Of a stretch of 64,000 bases of DNA, positions 8,931-17,563 are shown in pieces. The notes below the pieces were generated by a model that saw only the letters and a list, made by a program, of their open reading frames with translations, did not search any database and was not told the DNA's origin. The stretch is taken from NCBI GenBank assembly GCA_900768505.1, contig CAAGED010000031.1, positions 33,117 through 97,116 on the forward strand. Reading direction: 5' to 3'. This DNA comes from Lentisphaeria bacterium (GTDB lineage: Bacteria > Verrucomicrobiota > Lentisphaeria > Victivallales > Victivallaceae). Both the position numbers and the translations under genes were made by a program. Every line of letters starts with the position of its first letter. Position 1 is the stretch's first letter.

Positions 8931-9656
8931 ATGGCGGAAGATATCGAAAAATTAAAAATTATTATAAATTATACTTTCAATGAACGTTCATTGCTGCGTC
9001 AGGCTCTGACTCATCGCTCCAAGGCAGTGGAGGCTCATTTGGATTATGACAATCAACGACTGGAATTTCTGGGCGATGCCGTGTTGGAAATAATTCTTTC
9101 CGAACACCTCTACCGCAAATTTCCCCGGGCGCAGGAGGGAATGCTCACGCAAATCCGATCCGCAATGGTTCAACAGGATACATTGGCCGCTCTGGCACGA
9201 AAAATGAACCTTGGCGCATTCATCCTTCTGGGCAACGGCGAAATCGAAAACGACGGTGCCAACCGGGACTCCACATTGGCCGACCTCTTTGAGTCGGTTC
9301 TGGGCGCAGTATATCTGGACGGCGGTCTGGAAGCAGCCCGGCAACTGGTAATCGGCCGCATGGAGGAGTTGTTCCCCGAACCGGAAAAACTGCTGCTGGG
9401 GCTGAATCCCAAGGGTGCGCTGCAGGAATATACTCAATCCAAGTGGAACACCTCACCGGTTTACCACACCATCAACGTCAGCGGCCCGGATCACCAGCCG
9501 CAATACGAAGTGCAGGTGCAGGTACACAATATGAGCGCAACCGGCAAGGCGCAAAACCGGCGGCAGGCGGAATCTCAGGCGGCTAAAAATTTATTGCTGA
9601 TGATTGCCCGGGAAGACCCCCAATTGCTGAAATTCGAGATGCGCAATTTTAATTAA
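8931..9656 (+). CDS. rnc: Ribonuclease III
   Basis: Double-strand-specific endoribonuclease for rRNA and mRNA processing. The RNase III signature RLEFLGDAVLEIILSEHLYRKFP is at about 40-62, a second acidic cluster DLFESVLGAVYLDGG near 115-130, and a C-terminal double-stranded RNA-binding domain (NPKGALQEYTQSKW to QAAKNLLLM) fills roughly 155-225. Length (241 aa) is ordinary. I prefer the ATG at 8931, preceded by GGAAGAG; another ATG at 8916 has no ribosome site. It is followed after 19 bp by an alcohol dehydrogenase gene and may head a four-gene run that ends with sppA. Confidence 0.94.
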   Translation: MAEDIEKLKIIINYTFNERSLLRQALTHRSKAVEAHLDYDNQRLEFLGDAVLEIILSEHLYRKFPRAQEGMLTQIRSAMVQQDTLAALARKMNLGAFILLGNGEIENDGANRDSTLADLFESVLGAVYLDGGLEAARQLVIGRMEELFPEPEKLLLGLNPKGALQEYTQSKWNTSPVYHTINVSGPDHQPQYEVQVQVHNMSATGKAQNRRQAESQAAKNLLLMIAREDPQLLKFEMRNFN

Positions 9657-9675
9657 TTTGCGGCAAGGAGTAGCC

Positions 9676-10803
9676 ATGCAAAAATATACCTTGGAATTTC
9701 CGGGCAAAGTGGTGTTAGGAGAAGGAGTGCTTGCCCGCATTCATAATTTTTTGCCCGAACAAACCCGTCGGGTGTTAGTTTTGGTCGGGAATTCCGCAAT
9801 AAAAAATCAAATTGACGCCCGCTTGAAGGAGTATTTATCCGACTTGGAATTAAGTTTTCTCCCCCTGCCCCCAGGCGAACCCAAAGTGGCGGCTTTAATG
9901 CCGGTTATTGAGCAGTGCCGTCATCTGAAGAGATTTGACGCCGTGGCGGCCGCAGGCGGCGGCAGCGTGATTGACAGCGGGAAGATCATTGCCGCCATGC
10001 TGACCAATTCAGGAGAGCTGACGGATTATCACGCCGGAAAATTATCATTGCATCACAATAAAGTTTTTACTATCGCCATTCCAACGGTTTCCGGTGCCGG
10101 AGCAGAGGTATCCCCCAATGCGGTATTGACGGCCGGCGACAATTCATACAAGAAATCCATCCGCTCCCAACTGCTGATTCCGGAGGTGGCGTTGATTGAT
10201 TCCGAATTGACCGCCACACTGCCCCGAAACTTGACCGTGCAGGGGGGATTCGACGCCCTGACTCAAGCCATTGAAAGTTTCAGCGGCAAGGCGGCCAACT
10301 GGAGTACCCTGGGGTTTTCAATTCAGGCGTTCCGGAATATTTTTACCGGCTTGCCTGGAGCTGCGGTCAATGACCGGGAGTGCCGTTTTGCCCTGGCCGA
10401 GGGGGCAATGCTGGCGGGGTTGGCATTGCAAAGCGGTTTGGGGGCAGTGCATGCATTGGCGCATCCGATCGGGTTGACTTATCAACTGCCCCATGGTTTG
10501 GTGTGCGGAATACTGCTGCCGGAGGTACTGGCGGCTAATCTGGCGCAAGCACCGGGATATTTGGATTATCTGGCCGGCAGTCTGGGCATTAAAGGCAGCG
10601 GGGAGTTGATTAAATTAATTCGCCAGTTGCAGACTAATTTGCAATTGCCGGTAAAATTTTCACCATCCACTCTGAATGAAAATGATTACCCGGCAATCGT
10701 CGCTCAGGCGAAACAATCCCGCAATATGCAAAATAATCCGGTAGTGTTGAGTGATGAGGCTTTAAATAAAATTTTACGGAAGGTAACCGCCACCAATGAG
10801 TGA
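9676..10803 (+). CDS. Iron-containing alcohol dehydrogenase family protein
   Basis: Group III (iron-type) dehydrogenase, 375 aa, that would oxidise or reduce a small alcohol/aldehyde with NAD(P). The nucleotide loop AAGGGSVIDSGKIIA and the C-terminal metal site HALAHPIGLTYQLPHG are clear. The usual DALTHAIE helix reads DALTQAIES here, so the second metal ligand histidine is replaced by Gln197 while Asp193 remains. Start at 9676 after AAGGAG. The stop overlaps the following PfkB kinase start by eight bases, implying coupled translation and a joint pathway, perhaps sugar-derived aldehyde handling. The substrate is unknown; lactaldehyde reductase (FucO) is one relative. Confidence 0.82.
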   Translation: MQKYTLEFPGKVVLGEGVLARIHNFLPEQTRRVLVLVGNSAIKNQIDARLKEYLSDLELSFLPLPPGEPKVAALMPVIEQCRHLKRFDAVAAAGGGSVIDSGKIIAAMLTNSGELTDYHAGKLSLHHNKVFTIAIPTVSGAGAEVSPNAVLTAGDNSYKKSIRSQLLIPEVALIDSELTATLPRNLTVQGGFDALTQAIESFSGKAANWSTLGFSIQAFRNIFTGLPGAAVNDRECRFALAEGAMLAGLALQSGLGAVHALAHPIGLTYQLPHGLVCGILLPEVLAANLAQAPGYLDYLAGSLGIKGSGELIKLIRQLQTNLQLPVKFSPSTLNENDYPAIVAQAKQSRNMQNNPVVLSDEALNKILRKVTATNE

Positions 10804-11734
10804 CAACGGGAAAATTTTGGTTCTGGGAACAAATCCGGCGTGGCAAAAACGCTTGACATTCCGGCAATTGAATCTGAAACAAGTAAACCGGGCCGCCGCA
10901 ATGGAACAATTCGCCTCCGGCAAGGGGATAAATTTTTGCCGGGCGATGAAGTGCTTCGGAGTAACCGAATTGGAGCTGCTGCACTTTCTGGGCGGTGCCA
11001 ACGGGGAAAAAATCCGCAATTATTTATCCTCCGAGGAGATTTACCATCTGGCGATTCCAATTTCCGGTGAAACCCGCTGCTGCATCACAATGAAAAATTC
11101 AGCCGACGGGGAAACAACGGAAATTATTGAGCCTTCCAGCCAGGTCAGTCAGCTGGAATACGATAGTTTTCTGGCCGCAATGGAGCAAAAAATCCCTCAG
11201 TCCGCCGGATGCGCCGTTTGCGGTTCGCCGCCGGACAACAAATCCGAGCAGCTTTACTTTGCGGCTGCGGCGCTGACTTACCGTCAACGCAAAATATTTT
11301 TTGTGGATTATTATAAAAATCTGGATAAAATATATGCCGCCAACCCACAAACAATTTTAAAAATAAATCAAATTGAACTCGCCGCCGCCACCGGAGAAAG
11401 GGATATAATCAGCGCATTGCGGATTCTTAGCGAAAAATTCGGCGCAATCCTCAGCATAATCACCGCCGGTGCGGAGCAGGTTTATCTGCAGGATCATGAA
11501 AAAATTTACCGTGCCACGGTTCCGCCGGTTGATCCGGTAATAAACCCAATCGGTTGCGGCGACACCTTCGGCGGCGTCTTTTTAGCCCAGTACCTGCAAA
11601 GCGGCGACCTGCTGACTGCTTTCCGTTACGGAATCGCCGCCGGGTCGGCCAACTGTTTGACGCCGTTATGCGGCGACTTCCGATTGAGTGATCTGGGGCA
11701 ATTGCTGAAAAATATTAAAGTGGAATTATTATAG
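10796..11734 (+). CDS. PfkB-family sugar (phosphate) kinase, 1-phosphofructokinase-like
   Basis: Ribokinase-superfamily enzyme of 312 aa. The N-terminus (VLGTNPAWQKRLTF, then FASGKGINFCRAMKCFG) follows the FruK/LacC subgroup, in which the motif is GGKGINVAR. The C-terminal catalytic motif reads NPIGCGDTFGGVF, with Cys in place of the usual Ala before the catalytic Gly-Asp. Expected reaction: phosphorylation of fructose 1-phosphate, tagatose 6-phosphate or a similar sugar phosphate. Its ATG overlaps the dehydrogenase stop (ATGAGTGA), and sppA follows after 22 bp. Substrate assignment is uncertain. Confidence 0.82.
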   Translation: MSDNGKILVLGTNPAWQKRLTFRQLNLKQVNRAAAMEQFASGKGINFCRAMKCFGVTELELLHFLGGANGEKIRNYLSSEEIYHLAIPISGETRCCITMKNSADGETTEIIEPSSQVSQLEYDSFLAAMEQKIPQSAGCAVCGSPPDNKSEQLYFAAAALTYRQRKIFFVDYYKNLDKIYAANPQTILKINQIELAAATGERDIISALRILSEKFGAILSIITAGAEQVYLQDHEKIYRATVPPVDPVINPIGCGDTFGGVFLAQYLQSGDLLTAFRYGIAAGSANCLTPLCGDFRLSDLGQLLKNIKVELL

Positions 11735-11755
11735 CCAAACAAAGGGTAATTAATC

Positions 11756-12865
11756 ATGAGTGAGAAAGATGAAAGAGATATGGACAGCGCCGCCACCACG
11801 GCTCACGCCGACTCGCGGCAGGTGATTAACATTATCAATAAAGTACCAAAACATCGAAACGGCTGCATGATAAGTTTCATTGTTTTTTTAATTTTTATTG
11901 TCGTATTGATTATTTTAGGAAAATTTTCCACCAAATCAGTCGGCCGTGAAATGATTCTGGACAAGGATTCACTGAAAAAGAATTTTGTGAGCGGCAATAC
12001 CTACTCCGCCAACCAGATACTGATAATCAAAATCAACGGCGTCATCGCCTTCAATGACAACGGCAGCAGTTTTCTCTCGGAAGATATTGCCTCCGCCGAA
12101 GCCATCTGCACCCAATTGGAGGCGGCGGCTGAAGATCGGGAAATTTGCGGCGTTATTCTGCAAATCAACTCCCCCGGCGGCGAAGTAGTGGCGGCAGATA
12201 CCATTTACAACGCCATTCTGAAATTCAAAGAGAGCGGGAAGCCAATTGTAACGCAGATGGAGTCCGTGGCGGCCTCCGGCGGTTATTACATCGCCGCTCC
12301 CACCGACCAAATTATCGCCAACGAATTGACCACCACCGGCAGTATCGGAGTAATTATTCAATCATACAAATATTATGAATTGCTGAACAAGCTGGGCGTT
12401 CACTCCGAATCCTACACTTCCGGCGATAAAAAAGACATTCTTTCTCCCAACCGTGCCACCACGCCGGAAGAACAAAAAATTCTGCAGCATCACATTGATA
12501 AAGTATTTGAACGTTTTATTTCCATCGTGGCGGCCAACCGGAAGGGCTTGAGCGTGGAAGGTATTAAATCATCGCCAATCGCCAGCGGACAAATTTTTCT
12601 GGGATCAGAGGCATTGGAGCTGAATTTAGTGGATAAGTTGGGATATTTTCAGGACGCAGTAGACACGATTTGTAAATTCAGTGATATTTCGCCGGAAGAT
12701 TGCCTCATTGTGAAATATTATATTGAACCTGATTTCATCCGACAGCTGGGAAACATGTTTGCGGGGAGCAACCCGCGGGAATTCCGGCTTGCCCTGCCGG
12801 GAACGGCAAATCGCATTTCAACCCGTAACGGACTTTTTTATTATTTAGCGCCGGAAATGAGATAA
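11756..12865 (+). CDS. sppA: Signal peptide peptidase SppA, short type
   Basis: Membrane-bound serine protease (369 aa) that degrades leftover signal peptides. One transmembrane segment at about 40-60 (MISFIVFLIFIVVLIILG) anchors a periplasmic ClpP-like domain. Catalytic Ser174 lies in SVAASGGYYIA and the general base Lys226 in SGDKKDILSP; the 52-residue spacing equals that of Bacillus SppA, supporting a single-domain active enzyme. Oxyanion-loop NSPGGEVVAAD is also present. The cytoplasmic N-terminal 35 residues are acidic then basic. It closes the rnc-adh-pfkB-sppA run. Confidence 0.9.
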   Translation: MSEKDERDMDSAATTAHADSRQVINIINKVPKHRNGCMISFIVFLIFIVVLIILGKFSTKSVGREMILDKDSLKKNFVSGNTYSANQILIIKINGVIAFNDNGSSFLSEDIASAEAICTQLEAAAEDREICGVILQINSPGGEVVAADTIYNAILKFKESGKPIVTQMESVAASGGYYIAAPTDQIIANELTTTGSIGVIIQSYKYYELLNKLGVHSESYTSGDKKDILSPNRATTPEEQKILQHHIDKVFERFISIVAANRKGLSVEGIKSSPIASGQIFLGSEALELNLVDKLGYFQDAVDTICKFSDISPEDCLIVKYYIEPDFIRQLGNMFAGSNPREFRLALPGTANRISTRNGLFYYLAPEMR

Positions 12866-12969
12866 AAAGAGCAGATTACTCACAGCCGGCGGAATGGTAT
12901 TTTTTTTCGACCATGCTATATTATGTTAAATTTATTTTGCAAATCTGATAAATATGTAAGGATTGACAA

Positions 12970-14151
12970 ATGACTAAAATCGGTACAGCTCTCACAAATT
13001 CAGCCACCAAAGTCCTCTTTTGCGGCTCCGGCGAACTCGGCAAAGAGGTCGTAATTGAAATGCAGCGCCTTGGCATCGAAACCATCGCCGTGGATCGTTA
13101 TCCCAATGCTCCGGCAATGCAGGTGGCACACCGCTCACACGTTATAAACATGCTGGACAAAGCGGAACTACGCCGGGTGATCGAGTTGGAAAAACCGGAT
13201 TATATCGTACCGGAAGTCGAAGCAATCGCCACTGACGTGCTTCTGCAGTTGGAGCATGAGGGGTACAATGTGATCCCCAGCGCCAAAGCTACGGTTTTAA
13301 CCATGAACCGGGAGGGAATTCGTCGTTTAGCGGCGGAAGAACTGCATTTGAAAACCAGTCCGTATAAATTTGCCAGCACCTACGAGGAGTTCATTGCGGC
13401 GGTAAAAGCCATCGGAACCCCCTGCGTGGTTAAGCCGATCATGTCCTCCAGCGGCCACGGCCAAAGCGTGGTCAAATGCGAAAACGATATTGTCAGGGCC
13501 TGGCAGATTTCCCAGGAAGGCGGCCGAGCCGGCAGCGGCAAAGTGATTGTGGAAGGGTTCATCAAGTTTGACTACGAAATTACCATGCTCACCGTGCGGC
13601 ATATCGGCGGCACCAGTTTTCTGGAGCCGGTCGGCCATCATCAGGTGGACGGAGATTACCGGGAATCCTGGCAGCCTCAGACCATGAGCGCCACGGCATT
13701 GGAAAAAGCCCGGCATATTGCCAAGGAGATTACCGACGCATTGGGTGGAAGAGGAATTTTCGGCGTGGAACTTTTTGTCTGCGGTGACGAAGTTATTTTC
13801 AGTGAAGTTTCACCCCGTCCCCATGATACCGGCATGGTAACACTTATTTCCCAGGATCTTTCGGAATTTGCCCTGCATGCCCGGGCAATTTTGGGATTGC
13901 CGATTCCTAATATTGCCTTCCACGGCCCCAGTGCCTCCAAGGCAATCGTGGCATTCGGCGACTCAAAATCGGTCAGCTTCACGGATTTGGATGCCGTTCT
14001 GGCGGAACCGGACACCGCATTGCGTCTTTTCGGCAAACCGGAAGTCCGCGGCCATCGTCGGGTGGGAGTGGTTTTGGCCCGGGACAAATCAGTACCAGAA
14101 GCACTGGCCAAAGCGGAACGCTCAGCGGCCAAACTGCAAATCATTCTGTAA
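12970..14151 (+). CDS. purT: Formate-dependent GAR transformylase PurT
   Basis: ATP-grasp enzyme of purine synthesis that makes formylglycinamide ribonucleotide from GAR, formate and ATP. All 393 residues align in pattern with known PurT: N-terminal FCGSGELGKEVVIEMQRLG, the acidic EVEAIATD, the ATP loop KPIMSSSGHGQSVV, the metal site VELFVCGDEVIFSEVSPRPHDTG and the basic C-terminus GHRRVGVVLA. Use of free formate suits an anaerobic, fermentative cell. A strong rho-independent terminator follows 15 bp after the stop. Confidence 0.95.
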   Translation: MTKIGTALTNSATKVLFCGSGELGKEVVIEMQRLGIETIAVDRYPNAPAMQVAHRSHVINMLDKAELRRVIELEKPDYIVPEVEAIATDVLLQLEHEGYNVIPSAKATVLTMNREGIRRLAAEELHLKTSPYKFASTYEEFIAAVKAIGTPCVVKPIMSSSGHGQSVVKCENDIVRAWQISQEGGRAGSGKVIVEGFIKFDYEITMLTVRHIGGTSFLEPVGHHQVDGDYRESWQPQTMSATALEKARHIAKEITDALGGRGIFGVELFVCGDEVIFSEVSPRPHDTGMVTLISQDLSEFALHARAILGLPIPNIAFHGPSASKAIVAFGDSKSVSFTDLDAVLAEPDTALRLFGKPEVRGHRRVGVVLARDKSVPEALAKAERSAAKLQIIL

Positions 14152-14166
14152 AAAAATGTATGGATA

Positions 14167-14197
14167 AAAAATCCGGCCGTTTCAAGGTCGGATTTTT
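14167..14197 (+). terminator. Rho-independent terminator of purT
   Basis: A 12-bp stem AAAAATCCGGCC / GGTCGGATTTTT (one G-T pair) with a 7-base loop, ending in a run of T. It lies between the purT stop and the end of the convergent phage-like pair and could work in both directions because the 5' arm begins with A residues. Confidence 0.88.
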
Positions 14198-14229
14198 TTA
14201 TTTTTATAAAGGTGTATCAGCGAATTTAT

Positions 14230-14526
14230 TCAACTCAAAACCGTACAACGGTAAGCGGCGATATTTCCCTCGGTATCCCGGCAGCATTTTATTATGCCGA
14301 TATCGAAAAATTCACCGTCATCGCCAATTTTGCACCCAACAAGCGGCTCCAGTTCCGACTGGAGGAGAAAAAAGCGGCGGCTGAGTAATTCGCCGTTACC
14401 GCTAAACTCCACACTCTCTCCGGAAACTCCCCGGACGGAATAACTCTCATATGCCATATTACCGGCCAGGTCGGCCTCCAGTGGATTGAGCAGTTGAAAG
14501 GTACGGGCATTCATGAAATTAAACAT
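14230..14526 (-). CDS. Small phage-like protein downstream of portal (98 aa)
   Basis: Unrecognised product, partner of the portal-like gene. GAGGTG precedes its ATG and the start overlaps the end of the portal frame by eight bases, a tight coupling typical of phage morphogenesis genes. The sequence (MNARTFQLLNPLEADLAGNM, later RRFFLLQSELEPLVGCKIGDDGEFF) is compact and predicted to be mostly beta; length and position would fit a head-completion or connector-type protein, but that is only positional inference. No other phage genes follow; purT's terminator comes next. Confidence 0.6.
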   Translation of the reverse strand: MFNFMNARTFQLLNPLEADLAGNMAYESYSVRGVSGESVEFSGNGELLSRRFFLLQSELEPLVGCKIGDDGEFFDIGIIKCCRDTEGNIAAYRCTVLS

Positions 14527-15970
14527 TTTTCACCTCATCGGCGGCAATATTTTCAAAATCAGGAGTTTTCCCCGTCGCCTGATTTGAAATTTCCCGCTGA
14601 ATTTCATCCCGCACCTCCGGGGATAAACGACGAATTTTTTCCAGCATATTCAAGGCAGTATTACTGATTTCACGCTGAAATGCCGGCGTTGAAGCCAGTG
14701 ATTTGATACTCAGCAGTGTCTCGACTGAGTCGCGCATATTCACCACCGCAAAATCTCGGCTGTAAGCTACCTGAAAATCCGGAATCGCCCCATCCCAACG
14801 CCGCATCAACTGCCATACCTGATTTTCACACTGCTCAACCAAATCCACCCGGCAGGTGAGGAATTGCCGGATATTCTGATAATCCCACGCCTTGGATTCC
14901 GCTGTCTGCGCCACGGCGTTTTCCCGCTGAATCGCCATCCCGACCACGTCGTACAACTCCCGCTTCAAATAAAAATTTTCCTCCCGAATCTGCGCCGTGT
15001 CACTCCCGGATGGCGAAATATACCGACTGATTCCCCGCTCCTCGTTGCTCTCCCACACCGCGGCGGAACGCGCCAGCAGATGGCTGAATTTGGGTGGTGC
15101 CTTGTCATCGGAGGAACTTCCGGCAGAATTAACCGGACGGGCGCTGCGGGCAAAACTCTCCGGAATAACCAGCAAGCCAAACATCTGCTTGACAATATTC
15201 ATCTGCGCCTCGGATTCGTTGTTTAATATGGCGTCACTGATTCGCACGACATCCTCAAACCAGTGGCTGCCGGCAATTCCAACCCCATCCGCCTCCTGCC
15301 CTATCACCAGCGGCACCGCATTTAGATTATGTTCGCCGAATCCGACGCACTCCACCTGTCCGGTAATCAAGTTGCGTTCAAAAAGCTGCCAATTTTTTCT
15401 TGTCCACAAACGGCGCCGCACCGTCGGAACCGCCTCCCTGTAGGGATCAAGTTTATTAATGTTCTGCTCCTCCACAATCGCCCAGCTCAAGCGTCCGTCC
15501 CGGTCAAACGCCCAATCCGGCACCGCCATCGGCGGCAGTGCCAACGCATAAGGCCGGCACTGCCGGAAATCAGGATTTTCCTCCTCGTCCAGGGCTGGCA
15601 TCTCCACCAGCAACCAGGCCAGGCCATAAATATTCAGCAACGTGGAAAACTGCCGCATAACCTCATTGGCCCGCAAGCCGCTGCGGGAGAAATCCTCCAC
15701 AATATCGCCAGGCGCCTTGGGGCGTTCCGGGTCGCCGGCCAGCGAATATTGGGTGATCAACCGCGCAAGTTTACGAGGATAATTGAAGTAGTAGGCCCGG
15801 CGGCAGCGTTCAACGAATTCCGGCTCAATTTCTGACATATGCCGCACGAGAGCCAGAGAGATATAATTTTCACCTCCGGCGTAGGCAGCGGCATTGCGTT
15901 CAAAGATGCGGCGGTTTTCCAGCAGCAGGGAGTGCCGGCGATTGAAGATGTAATTGAAATCGTTACCCAT
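14519..15970 (-). CDS. Phage portal-like protein (DUF4055-type pattern)
   Basis: A 483 aa intact frame with the layout of a tailed-phage portal: N-terminal YYFNYPRKLARLITQY where portals have a hydrophobic helix followed by a linker, a wing region with FSTLLNIYGLAWLLVEMPA, a mixed beta domain WAFDRDGRLSWAIVEEQ, and a long helical stem VDLVEQCENQVWQLMRRW near 385-405. The phrase RYISPSGSDTAQIREEN is like the YVEPSG step of DUF4055 portals. Start at 15970 because GAAAGGT lies upstream. No terminase, protease, capsid or tail genes flank it. Housekeeping genes lie on both sides, so it is either a prophage relic under selection or a domesticated gene. Family call is from remembered patterns, not a search. 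Confidence 0.65.
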   Translation of the reverse strand: MGNDFNYIFNRRHSLLLENRRIFERNAAAYAGGENYISLALVRHMSEIEPEFVERCRRAYYFNYPRKLARLITQYSLAGDPERPKAPGDIVEDFSRSGLRANEVMRQFSTLLNIYGLAWLLVEMPALDEEENPDFRQCRPYALALPPMAVPDWAFDRDGRLSWAIVEEQNINKLDPYREAVPTVRRRLWTRKNWQLFERNLITGQVECVGFGEHNLNAVPLVIGQEADGVGIAGSHWFEDVVRISDAILNNESEAQMNIVKQMFGLLVIPESFARSARPVNSAGSSSDDKAPPKFSHLLARSAAVWESNEERGISRYISPSGSDTAQIREENFYLKRELYDVVGMAIQRENAVAQTAESKAWDYQNIRQFLTCRVDLVEQCENQVWQLMRRWDGAIPDFQVAYSRDFAVVNMRDSVETLLSIKSLASTPAFQREISNTALNMLEKIRRLSPEVRDEIQREISNQATGKTPDFENIAADEVKNV

Positions 15971-16325
15971 AAAAATACCTTTCAAATTTAAGGAATTATT
16001 CAAATCCGTCAGCCGTCATGGAAAATGCCGGCAATAAATCACGCAAAAATGTCAACCGCAATTTGAAATAAGCCGCAAACAGATTAATTTAAGGTGGTAG
16101 CAAATGAGTTTTTTCTGCCCGGAACAATTCGAGCATATAATAATTAGTTAAAAATTCAGTTAAATCAAACAATTTATACGTTTTTCAACAATGCAACTGC
16201 AAAAACACTCATCAGACCGCCAAAACGGAATAAAAATGCAATGTTTTTTAATTGCCATACCGGGAAACGTGTTATTCAGTGCGACACCAAACAACAAAAA
16301 TGTTTTGCCGCGGGAGATTAAATAA
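15971..16325. other. Divergent intergenic region between portal-like gene and gmk
   Basis: About 355 bp of AT-rich DNA with no supported gene. It must hold promoters for the phage-like pair (minus) and for gmk (plus). GGGAG lies 11 bases before the gmk ATG. I see no strong inverted repeat, attachment-site duplication or tRNA fragment that would mark a prophage end. Confidence 0.5.
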
Positions 16326-16943
16326 ATGAGTGAACAACTTGGTTCGTTAATCGTCGTTTCCGGTCCATCCGGAGTTGGAAAATCCACCGTCTGCAAAATT
16401 GTGCGGGGAAATTTGCCGGATTTGGAGTTCTCGGTATCCTGCACCACCCGCCGGCCCCGCCCGGGGGAGATTCACGGCCGGGAGTATTATTTCATCAGCC
16501 ATGAGGAGTTCGAATCCAGAATCGCCGACGAAGCGTTCGTGGAATACGCTGGGGTCTTCGATAATTATTACGGCACATTAAAAAGCGAAGTAATCGACCG
16601 GGTGAAAGCCGGCAAAGATGTATTTTTGGATATTGACGTGCAGGGCGCAATGCAAATTCAGCAGGCGGCCAAAAATGATCAATTACTGGGCAAAGTCAGT
16701 GAGTTTATCTTCATCGGCCCCCCTTCCCTAGCGGAACTGGAACGCCGTCTGCGCGGACGCGGCACTGAGAATGCCGAACAATTGGCATTGCGTTTGGGCA
16801 AATCAAAAACGGAACTGGCTTATTGGAAAAAATATAATTACCTGATAATCAATGATCAGGTGGAAATGGCGGCTGAAAAAATGCTCAGTTTAATTAATTC
16901 ATTTCGTCTGAAAACCAGCCGTATGGCTGACGATAAGTTTTAA
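16326..16943 (+). CDS. gmk: Guanylate kinase
   Basis: Phosphorylates GMP to GDP with ATP. The P-loop GPSGVGKSTVCKIV (about 14-27), the GMP-binding stretch CTTRRPRPGEIHGREYYF and the LID-region arginines RLRGRGTEN are all present in a standard 205 aa protein. It is the first gene of a plus-strand operon (gmk, coaC, trmL, two membrane genes, ribD); gmk followed by a pantothenate-pathway flavoprotein is a common bacterial order, although rpoZ is absent here. Confidence 0.95.
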   Translation: MSEQLGSLIVVSGPSGVGKSTVCKIVRGNLPDLEFSVSCTTRRPRPGEIHGREYYFISHEEFESRIADEAFVEYAGVFDNYYGTLKSEVIDRVKAGKDVFLDIDVQGAMQIQQAAKNDQLLGKVSEFIFIGPPSLAELERRLRGRGTENAEQLALRLGKSKTELAYWKKYNYLIINDQVEMAAEKMLSLINSFRLKTSRMADDKF

Positions 16944-16974
16944 GATATTTTCCGACTGCGGGAGTGATAAATTT

Positions 16975-17535
16975 ATGACAACAAGCGAAAAACCATTGAT
17001 TGTTTTAGGAGTAACCGGCGGTATTGCCTGCTACAAAGCGGCTGATTTGTGCAGCAAATTAATTCAACACGGATACGCAGTCCAGGTGATTATGACCGAA
17101 AACAGCCAGCAGTTTGTCGGAAAATTAACCTTTCAAACCCTCTCTCAAAACCCGGTTGTCTGCGGCATATTCGACTCCCCGGAGGTGTGGAAGCCGGAAC
17201 ATGTGGCATTGGCGGAACGGGCGTCACTGCTGCTGGTGGCTCCCTGCACGGCCAATTTCATCGGTAAAATTGCCTCCGGCATCGCCGATGACGCCTTGAC
17301 CACATTTGCCATCACCTGCCACTCGCCGGTACTGCTGGCGCCGGCAATGAATCCCGACATGTGGAGCAATCCGGCAGTGACGGATAATTGCACCACGCTC
17401 CGGAAGCGGGGAATAAATTTTATCGGCCCCAATTCCGGTCATGTGGCCTGCGGCGCGAACACCAGCCCCGGACGCATGAGTGAACCCTTGGAAATATTAG
17501 CGGCAGTTCAAATGCTGATTCCCAACAACCAATAA
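16975..17535 (+). CDS. coaC: Phosphopantothenoylcysteine decarboxylase (CoaC, stand-alone)
   Basis: Flavin-dependent decarboxylase that converts phosphopantothenoylcysteine to phosphopantetheine in CoA synthesis. The 186 aa protein covers only the CoaC half of the usual CoaBC fusion: VLGVTGGIACYKAADL for the phosphate/FMN loop, catalytic histidine in EHVALAERA, PAMNPDMWSNPAV (the PxMNxxMW motif) and the flap GHVACGANTSPGRM. The CoaB synthetase domain is missing here and not encoded elsewhere in the window. Lies 31 bp after gmk. Confidence 0.9.
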   Translation: MTTSEKPLIVLGVTGGIACYKAADLCSKLIQHGYAVQVIMTENSQQFVGKLTFQTLSQNPVVCGIFDSPEVWKPEHVALAERASLLLVAPCTANFIGKIASGIADDALTTFAITCHSPVLLAPAMNPDMWSNPAVTDNCTTLRKRGINFIGPNSGHVACGANTSPGRMSEPLEILAAVQMLIPNNQ

Positions 17536-17563
17536 CTGCCCGAATTATAACAAAGAGAAAAAT

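Noticed and set aside
15971..16325. Prophage attachment site next to the portal-like gene
   Set aside because: No tRNA gene, no integrase and no direct repeat was found on either side of the phage-like pair.
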